Positions 17,842 through 27,321 of a DNA stretch of 64,000 nucleotides are shown piece after piece. The DNA comes from Solwaraspora sp. WMMD791. Lineage in GTDB: Bacteria; Actinomycetota; Actinomycetes; Mycobacteriales; Micromonosporaceae. The position numbers and the translations under genes are program-made. The DNA is taken from assembly GCF_029581195.1 (NCBI RefSeq), contig NZ_CP120737.1, positions 3,635,001-3,699,000 of the forward strand. Reading direction: 5' to 3'. The notes under the pieces were generated by a model. That model did not search any database. It had not been told where the DNA came from and saw only the letters and a program-made list of their open reading frames with translations. The number at the start of each line of letters is the position of its first letter. The first letter of the stretch is position 1.

Positions 17842-18723
17842 TCAGGCCCGGTCCAACCACTCCCGTACTCCGGCGAAAAGGTCGGATTCCGGCATCGGGC
17901 TGGTCACCGACGACCGCACCAGTTCGTAGTCCTCCGTCGGCCAGGCCTGCCGCTGCACCTCCATCGGCACCTGGAACCAGAATCCGTCCGGATCGACCTG
18001 CGTCGCGTGGGCACGCAGCGCGTCGTCGCGGACCGGGAAGTAGTCGGCGCACTCGACCCGGGTGGTGATCCGGTCGCCCTTGTCCGGGCGGTCCTCCCAC
18101 CGGTCCATCCACTCCACGTACGGCGACTCCAGGCCGGCGGCGATCATCCCCTCGTGCAGGGCGAGGATCCGGGCCCGGGTGAAGCCCATGCAGTAGTACA
18201 GCTTCAACGGCTGCCACGGCTCACCGAGCTGCGGGTACCGCGACGCGTCCCCGGCGGCGTCGAACGCGGCCAGGCTGACCCGGTTGCACATGATGTGGTC
18301 CGGATGCGGATAGCCGCCGTCCTCGTCGTAGGTGGTCACCACGTGCGGACGGAACTCCCGGATCAACCGCACCAGCGGCGCGGCGGCCTGCTCGACCGGC
18401 TCCAGGGCGAAGCAGCCCGCCGGCAGCGGCGGCAGTGGGTCGCCCTCGGGCAGGCCCGAGTCGACGAACCCCAGCCAGGCCTGCTCGACGCCGAGGATCG
18501 CCCGCGCGGCGTCCATCTCCGCCCGCCGGATCTCGGCGATGTTCTCCCACACGTCCGGCCGGTCCAGCTTCGGATTGAGCACACTGCCCCGCTCGCCTCC
18601 GGTGCAGGTGACCACCAGCACCTGGGCGCCTTCGGCGACGTAACGCGCCATCGTCGCCGCACCTTTGCTGGACTCGTCGTCCGGATGCGCGTGAACCGCC
18701 ATCAGACGCAGTTGCTCAGCCAA
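17842..18723 (-). CDS. mca: Mycothiol S-conjugate amidase Mca
   Basis: 293 aa. It cleaves mycothiol S-conjugates of toxins or antibiotics to GlcN-inositol and a mercapturic acid that is exported. I chose the TTG at 18723: it has GAGGGA 8 nt upstream and gives the start [21 protein letters not shown], matching the known mycobacterial N-terminus; an upstream frame extension to 18747 is not family-like. Zinc ligands are in HAHPDDE (His13, Asp16) and in the later HPDHIMC block. The length fits Mca (about 290 aa) and the [10 protein letters not shown] block favours Mca over MshB. Divergent to DUF4307, as in M. tuberculosis. Confidence 0.95.
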   Translation of the reverse strand: MAEQLRLMAVHAHPDDESSKGAATMARYVAEGAQVLVVTCTGGERGSVLNPKLDRPDVWENIAEIRRAEMDAARAILGVEQAWLGFVDSGLPEGDPLPPLPAGCFALEPVEQAAAPLVRLIREFRPHVVTTYDEDGGYPHPDHIMCNRVSLAAFDAAGDASRYPQLGEPWQPLKLYYCMGFTRARILALHEGMIAAGLESPYVEWMDRWEDRPDKGDRITTRVECADYFPVRDDALRAHATQVDPDGFWFQVPMEVQRQAWPTEDYELVRSSVTSPMPESDLFAGVREWLDRA

Positions 18724-18870
18724 CGAACCGCTCCCTCGTAACACCACCGACGCCCCTGCCGACGTCTCTCCGGCCCGGCTTGCGACAATAGGGCCCGACG
18801 ACCATTCTCACCGATGGCCCCGATCCGACCCGTTGGCACCGATCCGCCCCGCCGAGGAGATGCGTCCCGG

Positions 18871-19305
18871 GTGACCGACCCGTCCGCCACAACAGCACCG
18901 ACCGCCGACATGTTCCCACCCGGGCGGTACGGCCGACGCCGCGCGTCCCGCCGTCGCCGGCCCTGGCTGGTCGCGGTGCTGGTCGCCCTGGCGGTGCTGG
19001 CCGGGCTGGTGGTCACGGTCCGGCTCTACACGCTCTACGGCGATCCGACGTACGACCCGAAGGTGATCACGTACACCGGGGCGACCGAGGAGGCGATCCT
19101 GATCGACTTCGCGGTGACGGTGCCGCCCGGTGGCGCCGCCACCTGCCTGGTCCGGGCGCGCTCGCGCGACGGCGCGGAGGTCGGCCGGGACGAGGTGACG
19201 GTCCGGGCCGCACCGGGCGAACGGCAGATCCGGACCACCCACCGACTGTCCACCGAGCGGCAGGCGTTTCTCGGCGAGGTCACCCGCTGCCGGCCGGCCG
19301 ACTGA
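18871..19305 (+). CDS. DUF4307 single-pass membrane protein
   Basis: 144 aa from the GTG at 18871 (GGAGA about 11 nt upstream). An N-terminal polar, Arg-rich cytosolic part is followed by one transmembrane helix (about residues 32-53). The extracytoplasmic domain carries the family features YGDPTYDPKVITY and a single Cys pair (ATCLVRAR and TRCRPAD) that could form a disulfide. DUF4307 genes sit between mca and greA in many actinobacteria (Rv1081c in M. tuberculosis). Function unknown. An ATG at 18814 would add 19 residues and is less likely. Confidence 0.88.
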   Translation: MTDPSATTAPTADMFPPGRYGRRRASRRRRPWLVAVLVALAVLAGLVVTVRLYTLYGDPTYDPKVITYTGATEEAILIDFAVTVPPGGAATCLVRARSRDGAEVGRDEVTVRAAPGERQIRTTHRLSTERQAFLGEVTRCRPAD

Positions 19306-19400
19306 AACTCCGCCGGCCCGCAACCACGGCACCACCATGCCGATCACTGGTACGTTGGTAGTTCGACCTCGTCCGCCCGCAAGCCCCAAGGAGATCGTCT

Positions 19401-19901
19401 GTGTCCACGACCGACCGCGAGGCGCCCGCCACCTGGCTGTCCCAGGACGCTTACGACCGGCTCAAGGCCGAGCTTGACGAGTTGATCGCCGGTCGCACGG
19501 TGATCGCCGCCGAGATCAACGCCCGGCGTGAGGAAGGCGACCTACGGGAGAACGGCGGATACCACGCCGCCCGGGAGGAGCAGGGCAAGCAGGAGGCGCG
19601 TATCCGCTACCTGCAGGAGCTGCTGCGTACCGCGCAGGTGGGCGAGGCCCCGAACGCCGACGCCGTGGCACCCGGGACGGTCGTCACGATCCACTTCGAC
19701 GACGATCCGGCCGACACCGAGACCTTCCTGCTCGGCTCGCGGGAGATCTCCTCGACGACCGAGCTGACCGTCTACAGCCCGGAGTCGGCGCTCGGTAAGG
19801 CGATCCTCGGGGCACGCAAGGGGCAGACGGTGACCTACACCGCGCCCAGCGGCGCGGACATCAAGGTCACCGTCGACACCTTCGAGCCCTTCGCCGGCTG
19901 A
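19401..19901 (+). CDS. greA: Transcription elongation factor GreA
   Basis: 166 aa from a GTG with AAGGAG 8 nt upstream. It rescues backtracked RNA polymerase by stimulating transcript cleavage. The N-terminal coiled coil (about 10-80) contains [20 protein letters not shown], whose Asp and Glu residues at the tip coordinate the catalytic magnesium. The C-terminal FKBP-like domain ends in [14 protein letters not shown]. Normal length and complete. It is followed by a repeat-rich 160 bp and a palindromic terminator shared with convergent ilvA. Confidence 0.97.
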   Translation: MSTTDREAPATWLSQDAYDRLKAELDELIAGRTVIAAEINARREEGDLRENGGYHAAREEQGKQEARIRYLQELLRTAQVGEAPNADAVAPGTVVTIHFDDDPADTETFLLGSREISSTTELTVYSPESALGKAILGARKGQTVTYTAPSGADIKVTVDTFEPFAG

Positions 19902-19944
19902 GCCGCTGTCGCTGGCCGCCGCTCCCGACTGACGCCGACGTTGA

Positions 19945-20000
19945 CCGACGCTGACGGAGACCGACGACGCCGCCGCCGACGCTGACGGAGACCGACGACG
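19945..20000. repeat. 25-bp direct repeat after greA
   Basis: Positions 19945-19969 and 19976-20000 are identical 25-bp copies separated by 6 bp. They lie in the non-coding gap between greA and ilvA, just before the terminator hairpin. Confidence 0.9.
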
Positions 20001-20001
20001 A

Positions 20002-20050
20002 CGGACACCGATGACCACCGACGCCACCGGCCGTCGGCCGTCGGTGTCCG
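20002..20050. terminator. Hairpin between convergent greA and ilvA
   Basis: CGGACACCGA at 20002-20011 pairs perfectly with TCGGTGTCCG at 20041-20050 around a 29-nt loop that can itself fold. There is no U-tract, so it would be an actinomycete-type hairpin terminator serving either strand. Confidence 0.65.
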
Positions 20051-20059
20051 GCCCGTTGG

Positions 20060-21286
20060 TCAGCCGGTTTCGGTCGCGGCGAAGCTGACCTGGTAACCCC
20101 GGCCGCGCAGCGCACCGACCAGGGCTTCCGAATGCTCCGGCCCCCGGGTCTCCACGGACAGCCCGACCTCCACCTCACCGAGTCGCAACCGGGGGCTGCG
20201 GCGCTGGTGTTCGACGTCGACCACGTTGGCCCGCTGCTCGGCGATCAGCGACAGCACCGCGGCCAGCTCGCCGGGGCGGTCGCCGCACCGGATCGTCAAC
20301 CGCAGGTAGCGCCCGGCGGCGGCGAGCCCGTACTCGATCACCCGCAACAGCAGCAACGGGTCGATGTTGCCACCGGAGAGCACCGCGACGGTCGGCGTGG
20401 CCGGCCGTACGGCACCGGACAGCAACGCGGCGACGGCGGCCGACCCGGCCGGTTCGACCACCTGCTTGCCACGTTCCAGCAGCATCAGCAGGGCCTGGGA
20501 GATCTCCTCCTCCGACACCGTCACGATCTCGTCCACCAGCTTGCTGACGTGGGCGAAGGTGAGCTCGCCGGGCCGCCCGACGGCGATGCCGTCGGCGATC
20601 GTGCGCATGGAGTCCAGTCGCACCGGCGCACCGGCCGACAGCGACGGCGGGAACGCCGCCGCGTTGTCGGCCTGTACGCCGATCACCCGCACGTCCGGCC
20701 GCAGCGCCTTGACCGCGACCGCGATCCCGGAGACCAGCCCGCCGCCACCTACCGCCGTGACGATCGTGGTGACCTGCGGACACTGCTCCAGGATCTCCAG
20801 CGCCACGGTGCCCTGGCCGGCGATGACGTCCGGATGGTCGAACGGGTGGATCAGCACCGCCCCGGTCCGCTCGGCGTGCTCCCGGGCGGCGTCCAGCGCC
20901 TCGTCCACGGTGGCCCCGGCGAACTCGACCTGGGCGCCGTACCGTTTGGTGGCGGCGACCTTCGGCAGCGGCGCGCCCACCGGCATGAACACCGTGGCGG
21001 CGATGTCCAGCAGGCCGGCGGCGAGAGCGACCCCCTGGGCGTGGTTGCCGGCGCTGGCGGCGACGACGCCGCGCTGCCGTTGCTGCGCGGTCAGCCGGGA
21101 GATCCGCAGATAGGCGCCACGGACCTTGTAGGAGCCGGCGCGTTGCAGGTGCTCGCACTTGAGCCACACCGGACCGCCGAGCAGCTCGGTCAACGGCCGG
21201 GACGGCTCCAGCGGGGTGACCCGTACCACGTCGGCGAGAGCCGTACGGGCGGCGACGACGTCCGCGAGGGTGACCAGGTCCGGCAT
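20060..21286 (-). CDS. ilvA: Threonine ammonia-lyase IlvA with ACT domain
   Basis: 408 aa. This PLP enzyme deaminates threonine to 2-oxobutanoate, the first step to isoleucine. The PLP lysine lies in GSYKVRGA near residue 55; SAGNHAQG and the phosphate-binding GGGGL loop follow. The last ~80 residues are a single ACT domain (LRLTIRCGDRPGELAAVL), typical of the medium-length form that may be feedback-regulated. The ATG overlaps the stop of the DUF4328 gene as TGATG, so ilvA is probably translationally coupled to that gene, which itself carries a TTA codon (see findings). Confidence 0.94.
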   Translation of the reverse strand: MPDLVTLADVVAARTALADVVRVTPLEPSRPLTELLGGPVWLKCEHLQRAGSYKVRGAYLRISRLTAQQRQRGVVAASAGNHAQGVALAAGLLDIAATVFMPVGAPLPKVAATKRYGAQVEFAGATVDEALDAAREHAERTGAVLIHPFDHPDVIAGQGTVALEILEQCPQVTTIVTAVGGGGLVSGIAVAVKALRPDVRVIGVQADNAAAFPPSLSAGAPVRLDSMRTIADGIAVGRPGELTFAHVSKLVDEIVTVSEEEISQALLMLLERGKQVVEPAGSAAVAALLSGAVRPATPTVAVLSGGNIDPLLLLRVIEYGLAAAGRYLRLTIRCGDRPGELAAVLSLIAEQRANVVDVEHQRRSPRLRLGEVEVGLSVETRGPEHSEALVGALRGRGYQVSFAATETG

Positions 21287-22155
21287 CAGACCCGCGCTCC
21301 GTCGTACACCTGGGGCCAGGCTCGGGCGAGCCGTTCCTCCTGGGCCCGACTGACCTGCCGGATGACGATCACGATCGACGCGGCGGCGACGCCACTGGCC
21401 GTCGCGGCGAGCACCCGCCCGGGCACCAGCGAGACGAACTCGGCGCGGAACGCGGTCAGGCTCACCGGGAACGCCGAATCCACGACCTCGGTGAACACCC
21501 GGTCGCCCTGCCGGCTCGCCACCCTGTTCAGCAGCTGGTAGCCGAGGAAGGCCGCCCACCAGACCCGGACCACCACCGGGGTGGCGGCCTGCCACAGGCT
21601 GTCCCGGGCCGCGTTGGCCACCACCCGGTACGGCACGAATAAGTTGGCGACCGGCACCAGCCAACCGGCGATCGCCCAGCCCCGGCTCATCGTCGCGCCT
21701 GCGCCGGGGAAAGCGTCCAAGTTGGACCGGACCCGGTAGGTCCACATGATCATCGGTACGCAGGCGGCCACGATCAGCGCGGCGGTCAGCAGCCCGAACG
21801 CGAGATCGACGGTGAGCGCCGCGAGGACCAGCAGGTCGCCGTCGCCGACCACACCGGCCTCGGCGAGCAGCGCGACGGCCAACGGCCAGCTGGCGTACCC
21901 GACCTCGGCGGCCACCACGGCGCCGATCGCCACGCAGGTCACGGTCCCGAGGGTGTGGGTACGGTACGTACGCACCCCGGGCCGCACCGCCGGCTCGCCG
22001 ACCGGGGTGTTGCACCGCAGGCAGTACCGTCGCCCGGAACCGACCTGCCCGCCGCAGGTCGCGCACGGCACACTGGCCGCCTGATCGTCCACGTCGTCCT
22101 CCTCCACGCCCGCGACAGCATGTCGGGCGGCGGTGGCCGGGTCAACCTGGATCAT
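21286..22155 (-). CDS. DUF4328-type membrane protein with zinc ribbon and a TTA codon
   Basis: 289 aa. A CxxC-CxxC zinc ribbon (CATCGG and CLRCN, about residues 31-48) is followed by a membrane domain with five or six helices containing the DUF4328-like blocks WTYRVRSNLDAF, SRGWAIAGWLVPVANLFVPYRV and LLNRVASRQ. Leu172, in ANLFVPY, is coded by TTA (21640-21642), the only in-frame TTA I found in the window. The gene sits in a chain amidase, DUF4328, ilvA with 4-nt and 1-nt overlaps. Biochemical role unknown. A partly overlapping shorter start is possible. Confidence 0.85.
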   Translation of the reverse strand: MIQVDPATAARHAVAGVEEDDVDDQAASVPCATCGGQVGSGRRYCLRCNTPVGEPAVRPGVRTYRTHTLGTVTCVAIGAVVAAEVGYASWPLAVALLAEAGVVGDGDLLVLAALTVDLAFGLLTAALIVAACVPMIMWTYRVRSNLDAFPGAGATMSRGWAIAGWLVPVANLFVPYRVVANAARDSLWQAATPVVVRVWWAAFLGYQLLNRVASRQGDRVFTEVVDSAFPVSLTAFRAEFVSLVPGRVLAATASGVAAASIVIVIRQVSRAQEERLARAWPQVYDGARV

Positions 22156-23549
22156 CGGCCGACCGGGCTGCCCGGCCGCGGCCAGGAGGGGGCGTGCCGG
22201 GGCCAGGGTGCCATCAACTCCAGTTGGCCGGCGACGGCCAGCAGCAGCAACTCGGAACCGGGCGGGCCGACCAGCTGTACTCCGACCGGTAGCCCTTCAG
22301 GCCGCTGCCCGGCCGGCACCACCAGCGCCGGCAGACCGGCCATGTTCCATGGCGCAGCGTACGGGGCGTAGCGCACGCAGCTCCACATGTTCGCTGCCCA
22401 GGAGCGGCGCGCCCAACTGCTGGCCAGTGGCGGCACGCTGGCCAACGCAGGGGTCAGCAGTACGTCGACCCGGTGGTCGGTGAAGAGCCCGACCATCCGC
22501 TCCCGCCAGGCGGTCCGGTCGGCTTCCCGGACGTACCCCCGGCGTTGCACCCACCGACCCAGCGCGACGTGCCGGCGGGTCCGCGGCTGCAGGTCCCGCC
22601 CGCCGGCCCGGCCGACGGCGGCGTCCTCGGCGGCCCCGGCGAACCAGGTCGCCACTCCGCGCAGCCCGAGCGAGACCGGGTACGTCAGCTCGTGGCCGAC
22701 CACGTCGTGCCCGGCCTCGGTGAGCCGGCGCGACGTCGCCGCGACGGCGTCGCGGTTGGCCGCGTCCGCGCGTACCCCGGCCAACGGAGAGGTCAGCGAC
22801 ACCGCGACCCGCAGCCGGGCCGGTTGCACCAGCTTCTCCGGCCGCCGGCCGGCGAGCACCGCGAACCCGGTGGCCGCGTCGGCCACGCAGCTGGCCAGGA
22901 TGCCGTGTTCGGTGAGCCCGAACCAGTCCTCGGCTCCGAGTTGGCGTGGCACCACGTCGCGGCCGGGTTTGAGCCCGAGCAGACCGCAGCAGGCCGCCGG
23001 GATCCGGATCGAGCCGAACCCGTCGTTGCCGTGTGCGATCGGCACCATCCCGCTGGCGACCGCCGCCGCCGCGCCGCCGGAGGAGCCGCCGGGTGTGCGC
23101 GTCGGCTGCCACGGGTTGCGGCTGGTCCCTGAGGTGTCGTCGGTGGTCGCCCAGAGGCCGAGCTCCGGCATCCGGGTCACGCCGACGACGACCGCACCGG
23201 CTCCCCGCAACCGGCGGACGACCTCGTGATCGTCCTCGGCCACCTCGGTGCGCACCGCCGCCGAGCCGCGCCAGGTGGCCAACCCGGCGACCGGGGTGTT
23301 CTCCTTGACCGCCACCGGCACCCCGGCCAGTGGCAGGTTCGCCAGGTCCTCCTGCTCGTCGACCTTCTCCGCCTCGACGATCGCCTCCCCGCCCCGGACC
23401 GCGCGGAACGCGGAGAGCTCGCCGTCGACCCGGGCGATGTGGTCGAGGTGGTCGGCGACGACCTGGGTGGCCGAGGCGTCGCCCCGGCGCACGGCACGGG
23501 CGATCTGCCGGGCGGTGGTTCCCACCCAGGTCGGGACGATGTCGTGCAC
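22152..23549 (-). CDS. Amidase signature family protein
   Basis: 465 aa. The Ser-cisSer-Lys triad of the family is visible: Lys in VAVKEN (near 80), Ser in GGSSGG (near 154) and Ser in GFGSIRIPAA (near 179). It should hydrolyse a carboxamide or related bond; the substrate is not apparent, and GatA-like function is unlikely because no gatB or gatC is nearby. The stop overlaps the DUF4328 start as ATGA. It begins 44 bp downstream of metB on the same strand, so all four genes may share a transcript. Confidence 0.92.
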   Translation of the reverse strand: MHDIVPTWVGTTARQIARAVRRGDASATQVVADHLDHIARVDGELSAFRAVRGGEAIVEAEKVDEQEDLANLPLAGVPVAVKENTPVAGLATWRGSAAVRTEVAEDDHEVVRRLRGAGAVVVGVTRMPELGLWATTDDTSGTSRNPWQPTRTPGGSSGGAAAAVASGMVPIAHGNDGFGSIRIPAACCGLLGLKPGRDVVPRQLGAEDWFGLTEHGILASCVADAATGFAVLAGRRPEKLVQPARLRVAVSLTSPLAGVRADAANRDAVAATSRRLTEAGHDVVGHELTYPVSLGLRGVATWFAGAAEDAAVGRAGGRDLQPRTRRHVALGRWVQRRGYVREADRTAWRERMVGLFTDHRVDVLLTPALASVPPLASSWARRSWAANMWSCVRYAPYAAPWNMAGLPALVVPAGQRPEGLPVGVQLVGPPGSELLLLAVAGQLELMAPWPRHAPSWPRPGSPVGR

Positions 23550-23593
23550 GGCACCTCCAGGCAGCCGGTACTAGGTGGGGGCTTTGCGACGTC

Positions 23594-24736
23594 TCAGCCG
23601 AGGGCCTGGTCGAGGTCGGCCAGCAGGTCGTCGACGGTTTCGATGCCGACAGACAGTCGCACGAGATCACCGGGGACTTCAAGAGGTGACCCGGCGGCGC
23701 TCGCGTGCGTCATCTGTCCAGGATGTTCGATCAGCGATTCGACGCCGCCGAGCGACTCGGCGAGCACGAAGAGTCGGGCCCGGTTGCAGATCTCGATGGC
23801 GCGGGCGGGCCCACCGGCGGCCCGGAACGACACCATGCCGCCGAACCGACGCATCTGCTTGGCCGCCGTCTCGTGACCGGGGTGCTCGGCGAGCCCCGGG
23901 TAGAGCACCTGGTGGACCGCCGGGTGGTGGACCAGGAACTCGACGATCCGCTCGGCGTTGTCGCAGTGCCGTTCCATCCGTACGCCGAGGGTCTTGACCC
24001 CGCGCAGGGTGAGCCAGGCGTCGAACGGTCCGTTGACGGCACCCATCGCGTTCTGGTGGAAGGCCAGCTCGGCGGCGAGCTCCGGGTCGTCGACGACGAG
24101 TGCCCCGCCGACCACGTCGGAGTGTCCACCCAGGTACTTGGTGGTGGAGTGGACGACGACGTCGGCGCCGAGGGCGAGCGGCTGCTGCAGGTACGGCGAG
24201 GCGAAGGTGTTGTCGACCACGAGCAGCGCGCCGGTGTCGCGGGCGAGGGCACCCAGGGCGGCGATGTCGGCGATGCCGAGCAGCGGGTTGGTCGGGGTTT
24301 CCGCCCAGATCATCCTGGTACGTCCGGGTTGTACCGCTGCCCGGACCGCGTCGACGTCGGAGATCCGCGCCGCGCTCCAGGTCAGCCCCCACCGCTGCGC
24401 GACCTTGGCGAACAGCCGGAACGTGCCGCCGTACGCGTCGTCCGGGATGATGACGTGGTCACCCGGCCGGCAGACGGTCCGCAGCAGCGTGTCCTCGGCG
24501 GCGAGCCCACTGGCGAAGGCGAGCGCGGTCCGGCCGCCCTCGATCGCCGCCAGGCATTCCTGCAGGGCGTCGCGGGTCGGGTTGGCCGAACGGCTGTACT
24601 CGTACCCCGACCGGGGGGCACCGACCTCGTCCTGGGCGTACGTGCTCGTCTGGTAGATCGGTGGCACGACCGCCCCGGTCCGGGCCTCCGGCTCCTGCCC
24701 GGCGTGGATGGCGACCGTGTCGAACCCGTATGTCAT
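23594..24736 (-). CDS. metB: Cystathionine gamma-synthase MetB
   Basis: 380 aa. This PLP enzyme of the Cys/Met family condenses an activated homoserine with cysteine to cystathionine. Marks are YSRSANPT, the PLP Lys200 in STTKYLGGHSD, and EHPG/RFGGMVSF near the C-terminus with ESLGGVESLIEHP. M. tuberculosis has metB (Rv1079) beside greA, as here. A TAGCCT box lies 7 nt before the ATG and no ribosome binding site is visible, so the message may be leaderless. A cystathionine gamma-lyase activity cannot be excluded from sequence. Confidence 0.93.
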   Translation of the reverse strand: MTYGFDTVAIHAGQEPEARTGAVVPPIYQTSTYAQDEVGAPRSGYEYSRSANPTRDALQECLAAIEGGRTALAFASGLAAEDTLLRTVCRPGDHVIIPDDAYGGTFRLFAKVAQRWGLTWSAARISDVDAVRAAVQPGRTRMIWAETPTNPLLGIADIAALGALARDTGALLVVDNTFASPYLQQPLALGADVVVHSTTKYLGGHSDVVGGALVVDDPELAAELAFHQNAMGAVNGPFDAWLTLRGVKTLGVRMERHCDNAERIVEFLVHHPAVHQVLYPGLAEHPGHETAAKQMRRFGGMVSFRAAGGPARAIEICNRARLFVLAESLGGVESLIEHPGQMTHASAAGSPLEVPGDLVRLSVGIETVDDLLADLDQALG

Positions 24737-24936
24737 GGGTCGAGGCTAGGCCATCGTCGGGGAGCCGCCCCCGGTCGGGACGGATGCGGCGCTTCCGGAT
24801 GGGTACGCCCTGACAGCGAGCCGGGAACGGCACACCGGGGCACCGGGGCACCGACGGGAACGACCCCGGGTACGCCGGCGGGAACGACCCGGCCGCCGAC
24901 GGTGTTACCCCGGTGGCAACGACGAGAGGAGTCGCG

Positions 24937-25590
24937 GTGTTCCTACGACCGATGAAAGCGAACCTGCCCGCGCCGGGTCAGGCGCTGCCCGGCCGGGACC
25001 GGCCGATGCCGGTCGCCGACCGGCACCTGGTGCTCGGTACGCCGCTGGTCGGCCCCTGGCCGGCCGGTACCCGGGTGGCGATCTTCGGCATGGGCTGTTT
25101 CTGGGGGGCCGAGCGACTGTTCTGGAGCCTTCCCGGGGTCTACTCGACCTCGGTCGGCTACGCGGGTGGCGAGACCGCCAACCCGACGTACGAGGAGGTG
25201 TGTTCGGGGGCGACCGGGCACGCCGAGGTCGTCCAGGTGGTCTACGACCCGTCCGTGATCAGCTACGCCGACCTGCTCAAGGTGTTCTGGGAGAACCACG
25301 ATCCGACGCAGGGCATGCGGCAGGGCAACGACGTCGGCACCCAGTACCGGTCGACGATCTACACCACCGACGCCGAGCAGGCGGCCGAGGCCGCCGCGTC
25401 CCGGGAGGCGTTCGCGCCGGTCGTGGCGGCGGCCGGGCGGGACGGGATCACCACCGAGATCCGGCCGGCGGGTGCCTACTACTACGCGGAGGACCACCAC
25501 CAGCAGTACCTGCACAAGAACCCCGGTGGCTACTGCAACCACGGGCCGAACGGGATGACCTGCCCGGTCGGCGTCGCCCGTACCGCCTGA
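24937..25590 (+). CDS. msrA: Peptide methionine sulfoxide reductase MsrA
   Basis: 217 aa from the GTG at 24937, which has GAGAGGAG 5 nt upstream; a start at 24913 would add 8 residues without such a site. It reduces methionine-S-sulfoxide in proteins. The nucleophile is Cys54 in GMGCFWGAE; resolving cysteines are probably in the C-terminal [32 protein letters not shown] and FWENHDPTQ are intact. The N-terminal extension of about 45 residues ([19 protein letters not shown]) is typical of actinobacterial MsrA. Divergent to metB across 200 bp containing short GCACCGGG repeats. Confidence 0.95.
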   Translation: MFLRPMKANLPAPGQALPGRDRPMPVADRHLVLGTPLVGPWPAGTRVAIFGMGCFWGAERLFWSLPGVYSTSVGYAGGETANPTYEEVCSGATGHAEVVQVVYDPSVISYADLLKVFWENHDPTQGMRQGNDVGTQYRSTIYTTDAEQAAEAAASREAFAPVVAAAGRDGITTEIRPAGAYYYAEDHHQQYLHKNPGGYCNHGPNGMTCPVGVARTA

Positions 25591-25647
25591 CGGCACGGCT
25601 GTCCCTGAAGATCGGCAGGTCGGCAGGTCGGCGCTTGCGCCCCGGCG

Positions 25648-26715
25648 TCAGGCGGCGGCCTGCTCGACCTCCCGCAGCATCAGCCGCAGGGACTGGCTGT
25701 GTTTGACCGACGGCAGCCGGGCCAGTGCCGACCGGGCGTACCGCACGCCCTCGGTCCGGTCGCCCGACTTGACCAGCATGAGGCCACGGTGCAGCTCGAT
25801 GTGGGTGGCGAACCGGGTCAGGCTCGCCGGCCGGGTCCGGTCCGCCCACTCCTGAGCCCCGATCGCGGCCGGGTCACCCAACCGGGCCAACAGCATGCTG
25901 GTGAAGGTGGCCATCCGCCACTGCGGCACCGCGAAGTCGGAGATCTGGTCGGCCGAGTCGACCGCGTCGAAGACCCGCCGGGCCGCGTCGAGATGGGCCA
26001 GAGCGGCGGTACGGTCGCCGCGTACCCCGGCGACCTGGGCCTTCGCCATCAGCGCGTTCAGCCGGCCGAGCGAGGGTCGCTCGCTCAGCGTGAGCGCCTG
26101 GTCGGCGAGGTCCTGCGCGACACCGAGCGCGGCACCTTCGTACCCGAGGGCCAGCGCGGCCCGGCCACGGACCCACACCCGTACGGCGGTGTCCCCGCTG
26201 CGATCGGCGGCGACGGCGGCGAGCCGGTACCACCGGACAGCCTCCTGTGCCTGCCCGGTGGTCTTGCCGTACACGCTGAGGAAGCGTGCGGCCAGCCCCC
26301 ACATCGGCGGCGAACCGAGCTGCTGCTGCAGCACCACGAGGTCGCTGGCGAGCCGCTCCTGCAGCTCCCCGGCGCCGACGGACATGTAGTCGCGGCCGAG
26401 ATTGTCGGCGCGCTCGCGCCACTGCTCCTCGGCCGCCGGGTCGCCGAGCGCGGCGGTGAAGCCACGGTGGATCAGTTCGGAGATGGCACCCGGTGCCACC
26501 ACCCCGGCGGCCAGCCCGGTGATCAGACCCCGACGTTGCATCTGGTCCCCCAACACCTGTTCATACGCGGTCACCACGTCTGCTGTCGCGGTCCGCCGCC
26601 CGGCCTCGACGTTCGACAGATGGCCCTTGCTGAAGTGGCTGAGTGCCGCCATTCGGGCCAGACTGATGCCGGCGGATTCCCGGGCCACCCTCAGCTTCTC
26701 ACCCGTTTCACTCAT
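25648..26715 (-). CDS. XRE-family regulator with TPR-like domain
   Basis: 355 aa from the ATG at 26715 (a GTG at 26730 adds five residues). Residues about 5-60 form a helix-turn-helix: LRVARESAGISLARMAALSHFSKGHLSNVE. The rest is helical and repeats in TPR fashion, with blocks such as WYRLAAVAADRSGDTAVRVWVRGRAALALGYEGA and LAHLDAARRVFDAVD. Such proteins are frequent in Micromonosporaceae and Streptomyces as pathway-specific or developmental regulators; no target is indicated. A long AT-rich, gene-free region lies upstream and probably contains its promoter. Confidence 0.87.
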   Translation of the reverse strand: MSETGEKLRVARESAGISLARMAALSHFSKGHLSNVEAGRRTATADVVTAYEQVLGDQMQRRGLITGLAAGVVAPGAISELIHRGFTAALGDPAAEEQWRERADNLGRDYMSVGAGELQERLASDLVVLQQQLGSPPMWGLAARFLSVYGKTTGQAQEAVRWYRLAAVAADRSGDTAVRVWVRGRAALALGYEGAALGVAQDLADQALTLSERPSLGRLNALMAKAQVAGVRGDRTAALAHLDAARRVFDAVDSADQISDFAVPQWRMATFTSMLLARLGDPAAIGAQEWADRTRPASLTRFATHIELHRGLMLVKSGDRTEGVRYARSALARLPSVKHSQSLRLMLREVEQAAA

Positions 26716-27296
26716 ATTCTGCCCGCCCACCCCTATTGAAACCTGCTGAAAACCCGCCCGCCCTATTCATGGTCGACAGCGACGCACGACGCTATCGACC
26801 AGGGCTGCGGGGATGGCGCGAGGACGCGTTCGACGAGCCTCCACCGACTTGGCGTAACGACCCGTCGACCTCGCGGCCCGTCCACAGCTGCCGCCCCGGA
26901 ACGTAGCCTTTGATCGACTTGTCCCCTCGATCACACACGCTGCGACTGATCGACTGTGTGTGGGTATTCGCACCGACCACGCCTGTCCGATCGTCGCGAT
27001 GGAGCGAATCACCCGGAAAGACGATGGCAGATACAACGACCAACGGACAAGTCGCCATCGTATCGTTTCAGTCAATATTGATCACTCCACAGGTTTCCCC
27101 ACTTCATAAGGCGAACATCAATACACCAGCCATTGCATACTTTATGCACACAGTTGACTACATTTAGTAACCACGCGGAGATCGACAGTCACCCCGACCG
27201 GTGCCACCCGGACGGTCGGAGCGGCGCACCGCCGGCCGTCGTGGTGGTCGGCAAAAACCGTTGCCGACGGCCAGCGCGCCCGGTTAGCGTTGCCGT
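26716..27296. other. AT-rich gene-free region upstream of the XRE gene
   Basis: About 580 bp without a convincing gene. Roughly 27040-27170 is close to half AT, far below the GC of the surroundings, and holds TTGACT and several TTTA/ATAC-type boxes. This composition suits a divergent regulatory region or binding by an AT-selective nucleoid protein such as Lsr2. Two open frames inside (26767-27075 minus and 26910-27167 plus) lack ribosome binding sites and look spurious. Confidence 0.6.
27261..27290 (+). promoter_or_regulatory. Probable housekeeping promoter of the leader RNA
   Basis: TTGCCG at 27261-27266 and TAGCGT at 27285-27290, spaced 18 nt, form a good actinomycete SigA-type promoter. 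Transcription would begin about 27297, only a few nt before the GAAAGGAGG block. Confidence 0.65.
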
Positions 27297-27321
27297 ACAC
27301 GGGAAAGGAGGTGGTCCGACG

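Noticed and set aside
19902-20060. CRISPR-like repeat cluster after greA
   Set aside because: Only two 25-bp copies with a 6-bp gap, no third unit and no cas genes; a simple duplication.
24737-24936. SAM or cobalamin riboswitch before metB
   Set aside because: The space between -10 box and ATG is too short for an aptamer, and no conserved core was seen.
26910-27167. 85-codon plus-strand ORF in the AT-rich gap
   Set aside because: No ribosome binding site, no recognisable domain, and composition follows the non-coding region.
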